Positions 57,335 to 64,000 of a stretch of DNA of 64,000 nt are shown here, piece by piece; the first letter of the stretch is position 1; every line of letters begins with the position of its first letter. The stretch comes from Phallusia mammillata (lineage: Eukaryota; Chordata; Ascidiacea; Phlebobranchia; Ascidiidae): the NCBI GenBank assembly GCA_003260075.1, contig QLIY01000025.1, positions 293,929 through 357,928 of the forward strand, read 5' to 3'. The notes beneath the pieces are model-generated. The model had not been told where the DNA came from. It worked only from the letters and a program-made list of their open reading frames with translations, and searched no databases. Both the position numbers and the translations under genes were made by a program.

Positions 57335-57698
57335 ACAGCATTTTATGAAACAGCCTATTTATTGTCAATAAACTTTCACAGTGGTCTTGTTTTGCAGCCA
57401 AACACGGTTTATCATCAAAACATTAGCATATTGTTCCAATGGTTGCAAATCACATTTTATGGTCATTTATTTGTGTTCTTGTGTACGTGGGTATGTTGTG
57501 CTCTTGATTGTGCAAAATGTCTTGCTGCGCGCGTGATAATTATATTACGCGTGTGTGTGTGCGTGCTTGGGATGTGTTCGGCCATTAGAGGCGCGTGTGG
57601 CGCTGAAAAGAAAAAGGCGTCTCGGACAAAAGATGTGACCCACCGGTGTCGTTTCACAGGCAGTTGGTAGTTTTGCCGTACAGCATCCATATCGTGCG

Positions 57699-60278
57699 AT
57701 GGACTTATTGTCGAATCGCAGCAATATGGAGAACAGCTTGTTTCCTGGCAACCACCAGCATAGCTCAGACTCAGAAGTTCGGGTGATCGACAGGTTTTCT
57801 TTCGCTTTCGATGAGAACAAACTAAATAATGACGACCAGACCGCTCAATTACATCACACCTTACATCATCTCTCCCTCACCGGAAAGATGAGGGTAGTCA
57901 TGGTGATGGCGTGTCTCATAGTCGTTCCTTCCTTCATAATCTTCATCATTTGCCTCCTCAAGGATAAACGAAGGATGCGGAAACTGGAAGCTGAGGCGAA
58001 AAGGGAAAGAAGTAGTTTTAGAAAGAAGGTGGGAAGGTAATGTTACTGCTCATATGAGCGTACAAATGTGATTTTGTATCGCCAAAGAAGTATGCTAGCA
58101 TTATCAATATATAAACAGGCTGTTGGTGCCAGACATAATGTGTTAACAAAACAAGCGGCGTTTCGACGTCCCATAAGTCCCATGAAGACGTCTCAAAAAA
58201 ATTTCAGTAAAAAAATGCTGGAAGAGCCACCAATTTGTAATTATCAATATATTTCATGCAAAAATAGGACATTGTACAAACGCTAGGTATCAGATATCTG
58301 TTTTTATAATCGCCATTAAGCTGTGTTTTAAACATACTCCGTGTATTGAGAGTGCCTCAGGATAAGCAGTTTTATTACAATCACGTCTTGGATTTAGAAA
58401 GTCTACTTGATTGCAACACATGGAAGCTTTAACGCATGGATGCAGGTCATCAAAGATGATCACAGTGACTAAAATGAAATCCCTAGCAAAATCTAATACA
58501 ACATAATTAACAAACCCGGCCTTTAAGCGGATTAGCGGGTCAAATAATAAGGCAGCGGTACTAAGAAGGGCATGCACCCATATTTTTTGTAGAAGTCCTT
58601 GGTTATTTTTTTACCACCTAATAGAAGCGTTTTACCATGTTTTACTGTTTGGTACATATATTCGATTTGGTTTGTGCCTTAGATTGCTCAAATTGTCTTA
58701 GATTGACATTGCAGTTTGACTTTAATTGATTTTATGCAAGCAGATTAGTTGGTTAGCCAAAACATCAGGTAACTGCAGCTCCGAGATAGCTCTATAAAGC
58801 TCAACGACTTAAAATTGTGCCAATATGTAGCAGTATACGTTTGCCCACATACTTTGGAAAGTTGCGTTTTCGACATTGCGAGTATTTTTTGTCCGGAAAC
58901 GCATGACGTATTGATCAGGTTCAGCAGAGTGTTATACACTGTACAAGATTCGATATGTATCGACGGCATGTTCCTTTCACGAACAGTCGATATGCCAAAT
59001 CTAATCAGAACCCATCAAACCGGCGCTTGTGACATTGCGACAGATTAACCATTTGTGGCTGCACAGTTTTCATCATGGATACGTCCATACTGTGGTGATG
59101 AAGACAACTTCTGTCAGCGGGAGTTATATTAGTACCAAAGAACTGCTCTTGTCTCTCTACTGTCACAAGCCAAGAAATCGTTGCGACTTTGCACATTAGT
59201 CGAATTTGCGTGTCCTAATCTGCTGAAGCATTAAACATGACAGAAATGTTCACGCATCACTGTGATTGACACGCATATGAAGAGCATTGGAATTGACCCA
59301 ATGGTTACCATTTATACAGGTGACCTTTACCTGATAATTCGGAAATAAACCTTTTCGCTCAGAAATTCTACACCTTTTTGGCAAGAAGTTCAACAGCAGC
59401 GCGAGGCTTTGGATTGATAAATAATTTATTGACGCCGTCTTTGTAATCCCCTGAATTCAAAAAATGTGCGGCTTTGTAAATACCGAAAGTACAAAAGAAA
59501 AATGTTGGTGCAAATTGTTAGTACTCCCAAACTTCGTGTCAGTTAAGTTTTCATTCGGCTATAATTTTGGGTTGTAAGCACATCAGTCTGTACTGTGATA
59601 AGGTTTGTGATGGTTTTGGAAATCAATAAAATAATTCGATAATAGTTTTATGCTTTTATGTCCACAGTTTGATGTCAGATTATTATGGTCTTGCTCTGTC
59701 AATCCAACATGATTACTTCACTAAAATCGAAAAACAAGTGCAGATGTTAAAGCGTAGAATGTATTTACAACCTCTCAAACGCTTTTTGCAGTATAAGATG
59801 CGCACTCAAAGACGCATTTTGCGGGCTGTTCTTGTGTCATGTAACAACAGAACTAACAACAACAAAAACACAACAATAGCACACAGATATTACACTTTGT
59901 GTTTTTTTGTGGTTTATAATAGCTACTTGTGACTCCAGCTGCACCATTTTGTTTTAATACCTAATACATAAGATAATGTTACATGTCTTTATTATTATAC
60001 TTTAGGCGCTAAAACAATATAAATTAAATTGATTGATAAGAATTTTTCATTTTAGGATAAACTCAGAGACTGGACCCTCGAAGTATGACCGCCGACAAAA
60101 CATTTCTTATGCTTATCACCACCCACGGGTACCAACGCGCAACACAGCTGACAACAACAACCTACGTAACGGCGAGTGGCGTCACACTTCCGACGTCACG
60201 AATCCAAAAGGGGAAAACCAATCAAGGCGAAGCTCGGAACGGAGGGTGGTTATAAATATACCAGAGGAAAACACGTAA
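57699..60278 (+). CDS. Small single-pass membrane protein (unrecognised)
   Basis: Exons 57699-58036 and 60056-60278 join in phase (AG/G) to 186 residues. The start ATGGACTTATTGTCGAATCG is the first in frame. Residues 1-63 are polar and acidic without a signal peptide. MRVVMVMACLIVVPSFIIFIICLL (about 67-90) is the membrane helix. Then come a strongly basic, probably helical KDKRRMRKLEAEAKRERSS and a polar Asn/Arg/Ser-rich C-terminus ending VVINIPEENT. Positive charges after the helix favour an outside N-terminus. An alternative exon at 59669-59932 (open frame, preceded by CCACAG) is possible. Function unknown. Confidence 0.6.
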
Positions 60279-61871
60279 AAGGGATAAGGCACAGTATGTG
60301 GTGGTTAACTGATGGTTGTATACATAACAACATCCTTATCTGGAGACTGTTACACGCCAAGATAGCGACAAGGATTCCTGAAGCAAGAACGCTGCGCAAT
60401 TATTTTCAATCACCGGGTGCGATACACGATTTGCCGGTAAACTATTTCTTGGCATTTTTTACGATTAAATTTCATTCTTGTAAAGTTTGTTTATTTATGT
60501 GAAGAGGTTTTTGGTAGGTAGTAGCAAACTCTAAAGACACGCCTTGCACACTCTTCTGGTATTGGTCACTGATTCATGCTCTATTGCTGTTGGCCATGAC
60601 TTATGATCATTTCAACCGATTTGGGTTTCTGAATATTTTTTGCAAAATGGATTGAAGTAAATTTTGTTGGCATTTTTTCAACTATTTGACTGTTTATGCT
60701 TGCTGTTAGCGATTTATCCACGAATATATCCAAAGCCTAAATAGGCCCTATTACGCCAGCTTCCGGCATTTGGTTTTGTCTGTCATGCAATATTAATCCA
60801 GAGGCATGGCTTGCAACAACGCACCATTCATGTGGTGGAGAGGCAGGAACTGAAGGATGTGCTTTTTCTCAGTGCATGATTTAAAGGATAGCACGAGCGT
60901 TTGCCTCCGTAAACACTCATCAATATTGATTAGCCAGATGCCTATCCTGGTGCCCACTAATTGCATTTCGTCGTCTTGCAAATTTTAAACACAAATAAAA
61001 CCAGATAAGTGGGATCGGCTTAAGGGTTTTCTCCCACTTATTTGCATCATGTATATTTTGATAGCAATTGTGTGTCATACTTATCATGCTAGCAAATGTG
61101 CCTCGGAATACCAACACTGTCTGTATACAACAACACATAGCGCATTAAATCCCAGCAGCACAGCTGTGCGTGCGTAGCCTACTTCGTAACCTACCACGTA
61201 AAGGTCACATCACACCACTATCCTGCAATAACGAAACGAGCCACGTAACGTCTGAAGCCAGCATCAACTTATGCCTCCCTTGGGACTTGGCATCGGCTCA
61301 TCCCTTTGCATATCAATTGCAAACGCCATCATAACTTTATTGTCTCCTAATTCGTTGTGTTGCAAAGTTTAAACTGGGTTTTCAACAGCTCACAGTGTTA
61401 TAGATATAGTGTTATTAAATTGTTTGATTGTTGCATAATTTCTGTCCAAATCGAACTAACACCGGCAACGCAATGAAATTTTTATGTGCTAGCCTTAGCT
61501 GAGTTAGGAAACACCAGCACGAAACTATAACACACATACAGCAGGTTAACGCGTATAACGTAACTGTAAAAATAAACCACTGAAGCAAATAAAAATGATG
61601 TTACAGAGTAAAACGCATGTTTAGAGCAGATGAAATAACAAGCAACGTATCACAACAATTTTGTAACACATTGAAATATCGTCTGCCATCTGCAGAAATA
61701 TGTCTTTTGCAGTGGGTGTTGATTTGTCGGCGGATGACCAAAGGCGTGTCTGATTAGACCGTGGTTTAAAATTCCGTTTCGACTATTAAAACATATTGCC
61801 CGTATAAAAACCAGAATCTCTTTCTGTTGAAGAGGCGTTCGGTTGCATAAACAGATTTCCGCTGTAGCATT
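60279..61871. other. Intergenic region, no gene seen
   Basis: 3' flank of the membrane-protein gene (+) and 3' flank of the two-pass protein gene (-). No RNA gene, transposon end or convincing frame noticed. Confidence 0.4.
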
Positions 61872-62107
61872 TCAAACAATTGACTCCATCTGCTTCTCCC
61901 GAGCCATGCATTTGCATGCGCCGATTGCACAGAAGGCTACAGGCAGGTAAGCCACCACTACGTTGCCCACCACCTGTAGTGGTGTCGTGTTGTCATATGG
62001 AATACCAATAGACCCGAATATCCACATCGTTGCCCCACCCAGCATGCATAGCAATGCGATTCCCCATAACAGCAATGTGCAGCCGACAGCTTTATACGAA
62101 GGTTTGT
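61872..62107 (-). CDS. Last exon of a two-pass membrane protein (TMEM230/TMEM134-like)
   Basis: An open frame of 77 residues: KPSYKAVGCTLLLWGIALLCML, a loop with GSIGIPYDNTTP, then a second helix VVGNVVVAYLPVAFCAIGAC and KCMAREKQMESIV-stop. The arrangement (Pro-Tyr-Lys-Ala entry, two helices, short basic end) resembles the C-terminal domain of TMEM230/TMEM134-type proteins, but similarity is modest. The upstream exons were not found. The acceptor is visible in the second copy (TTTTTAG/ACAAACC at 62337). Confidence 0.5.
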
Positions 62108-62109
62108 CN

Positions 62110-62337
62110 TGACTCCATCTGCTTCTCCCGAGCCATGCATTTGCATGCGCCGATTGCACAGAAGGCTACAGGCAGGTAAGCCACCACTACGTTGCCCACC
62201 ACCTGTAGTGGTGTCGTGTTGTCATATGGAATACCAATAGACCCGAATATCCACATCGTTGCCCCACCCAGCATGCATAGCAATGCGATTCCCCATAACA
62301 GCAATGTGCAGCCGACAGCTTTGTACGAAGGTTTGTC
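62110..62337 (-). repeat. Second copy of the two-pass-protein exon after a single N
   Basis: 228 bases nearly identical to 61881-62108, joined by one N (62109). I noticed one difference (TTTATACG/TTTGTACG). This copy has the splice acceptor but lacks the stop codon; the left copy has the stop but its acceptor is cut by the N. Collapsing the two gives one exon. Confidence 0.9.
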
Positions 62338-63339
62338 TAAAAAGTTGATTTTAAGCGATCAAGTAACAGTAACACTAAACGCCTTGGTGGCAGGCTACAC
62401 TTTGTCATAGTAATTTCGCTTTAAATAGGCTTATGTAGGCTATGCAACATTTCTATAATCTGTATAGTACAACATTGTAAAGGAATTCATGCTGTAACCA
62501 ACCTTCTATAACGTCGACTACCGGCATTTCCACTAAACCCGATACCTCCAGCGTTATGAGTTAGTCAGCAATTACACAATAACCAGTTTATTAAGTTCCC
62601 TTACAACATGCAGACTACAGCCGCAATGCAACTAACCAAGCATGTTCAGCTAATCAATGTCACAGCAACCTTTGTTTGAAGCTCAGTCGTTTCGACTTCC
62701 GACATAAGTTAGGAATGATGCATTGCCTGCTGTCCGCGGCAAAAGATTTCAGTGTTTACACTTTGTTTGCGTTGCTGTGAAACGTGAACCATGGTATTAA
62801 TATGTTGCGTTCGTGAACAATGCCAGACATTTTGCGGACAAAATGTCGACGGTAGGCTAATTTGATTTCAAATAGCAAAAATTCCATTATAAACACGTGA
62901 TTAGACAAATTTGCTCGTTGTAATTATGGTTCTATCAAATATTAATGAACTCATCTTTTGTGAACTTTGATATCATGTTCGTGATAGACTGCTGTTGAAT
63001 TGTCCTTTGTAGAGATGTTTAACGAGGTACAGTACTAGTCACGACCATTATACCAAGCAAAGGCCTACAAATTATATAAACTAGATTGCACGTTACTAGA
63101 TTCGGATTGTATATCTCCATAAAATCAAAATATCAAAGATGGTAAACTAGTTTGAGACCAATGTACGGTGCCAAAAAGTGTCAAACGTTACCCCAAATAC
63201 CTTAGCTATTTTTGTCATTTCGTCGATTAAAACAGCTATGACGCCAAACAGCCCATTATGACCAAAAAATCAGGTTCCATTCAAACTTGTGGAGTCCAAA
63301 AGTACTGAAATTAGGACAAAAGTGAACAACTGCTTCAAA
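62338..63339. other. Region upstream of two divergent genes, no gene seen
   Basis: Probable intron or 5' flank of the two-pass protein gene (-) and 5' flank of the frame starting at 63340 (+). No confident promoter element. Confidence 0.35.
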
Positions 63340-64000
63340 ATGAGATGTAATTCGTCGTTTCGTGTGGATGTGACAGACTTTGGGTATGCAGAATCAGAAA
63401 AAATAGCTTTTATAAATGATCTGTTGCTTGGAGAGATACCCAGGGAAGATTTGTTAAGTCGACTTACAAAGTGGAAAAATAGCGACCTCGCAAAGGAAGA
63501 AAATGCTTACAAGCTAAAAGGGGTATTCGTGGGGGTACTAGATACCAACCAGAATCAAATAGACAATGACGTTGTTATAGTGCCAATTTCGCAAGGGCCT
63601 GCCAACCAACAAGCTGTTGTGAATACCCTATACTCTGAAATATCTAAAAGCAAAAGCCGTTCGGTCGAGGCTGTACTGCAAAAGACAAAGGTTGGTTCTG
63701 CCATGTCACTGGACCTTGGAAAACAACTGAAAAAATCCAGAAGATCTGAAAGGCGTTATACTCGAAGTATTGAACCCGGCATCGTTAAAAAACTTACAAA
63801 AAAGTTCAGTTCAGAAAGTTTGGAAAGTTTTGCAAATGACACAAATAACATGTGTGCAAACGATAAAGTTGTGGACAAAAATATACCAAACACAGCAAGC
63901 CAAAATGAGGAACTGAAAGGCACAGACAAGGAAACTAACTTTCAAAAACCCAAGCCTCACCCACGAAAATGCAATCGACCATCTCGGGAAGGTAGACGCA
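63340..64000 (+). CDS. N-terminal part of an unidentified protein, runs off the window
   Basis: An uninterrupted frame of 220 codons from ATG at 63340 to the last base, the second longest in the window. It starts MRCNSSFRVDVTDFGYAESE, has an ordered-looking first 110 residues (FINDLLLGEIPREDLLSRL, GVFVGVLDTNQ, DVVIVPISQGP), then a basic segment (KKSRRSERRYTRSIEPGIVK, KLTKKFSSESLES) and a polar Lys/Asn-rich region. There is no signal peptide and no membrane helix. SIEPGIVKKLTKKF looks like a phospho-regulated basic motif seen in cytoskeletal or Rho-regulator proteins, but I do not recognise the family. Confidence 0.65.
   Translation, partial: MRCNSSFRVDVTDFGYAESEKIAFINDLLLGEIPREDLLSRLTKWKNSDLAKEENAYKLKGVFVGVLDTNQNQIDNDVVIVPISQGPANQQAVVNTLYSEISKSKSRSVEAVLQKTKVGSAMSLDLGKQLKKSRRSERRYTRSIEPGIVKKLTKKFSSESLESFANDTNNMCANDKVVDKNIPNTASQNEELKGTDKETNFQKPKPHPRKCNRPSREGRR

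Noticed and set aside
59669-59932. Basic frame of 87 codons in the intron of the 57699 gene
   Set aside because: An acceptor-like CCACAG precedes it and the phase would fit as an alternative last exon, but there is no motif and the 60056 exon gives a better composition. Kept only as a possibility.

Overview
The window is eukaryotic nuclear DNA. It is AT-rich, its genes are split into many short exons with GT-AG introns, and its proteins look like vertebrate orthologues (RABL2, MTCH2, NAPRT, an SLC5A8-type transporter, an ECM1-like protein, a ZP-domain protein). My inference is an invertebrate chordate, most likely an ascidian tunicate such as Ciona. No species-diagnostic marker is present. 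I built exon models by hand from splice sites, reading phase and family resemblance. In nearly all genes the exon phases close exactly to the stop codon.

Layout. 1-335: 83-bp tandem repeat. 899-3512 (+): RING protein with an RFWD3-type RING but no WD40 domain. 3513-8375: repeats and duplicated fragments. 8376-15367 (+): unrecognised membrane protein with a long tyrosine-motif-rich N-terminal part and one C-terminal membrane helix. 16136-18575 (-): ZP-domain membrane protein. 20513-29751 (-): NAPRT. 30883-37486 (-): SLC5 sodium-coupled monocarboxylate transporter. 37487-40803: no gene seen. 40804-44163 (-): ECM1-like secreted protein with a tRNA-Lys(UUU) in an intron. 45214-46366 (+): RABL2. 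48807-49712 (+): C-type-lectin-like membrane protein. 50381-53969 (-): MTCH2. 53970-57698: dense repeats. 57699-60278 (+): small single-pass membrane protein. 61872-62336 (-): last exon of a two-pass membrane protein (TMEM230-like), present twice. 63340-64000 (+): start of an unidentified protein that leaves the window.

Possible functional links. NAPRT (nicotinate to NAMN) lies beside and in the same orientation as an SLC5A8-type transporter, a family whose vertebrate members carry nicotinate. That suggests a vitamin B3 uptake-and-salvage neighbourhood. Two otherwise unrelated membrane proteins (8376-15367 and 48807-49712) share a YSVV-x-KKT cytoplasmic motif.

Mobile DNA is abundant: at least ten short non-autonomous hAT-like elements, most with 8-bp target duplications; a foldback element with a 9-bp duplication (Mutator-like); and a tiny retroposed tRNA fragment. 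Local direct duplications joined by poly-C, poly-G or a single N recur seven times. They look like unmerged allelic contig ends rather than biology, and they affect three of the genes.
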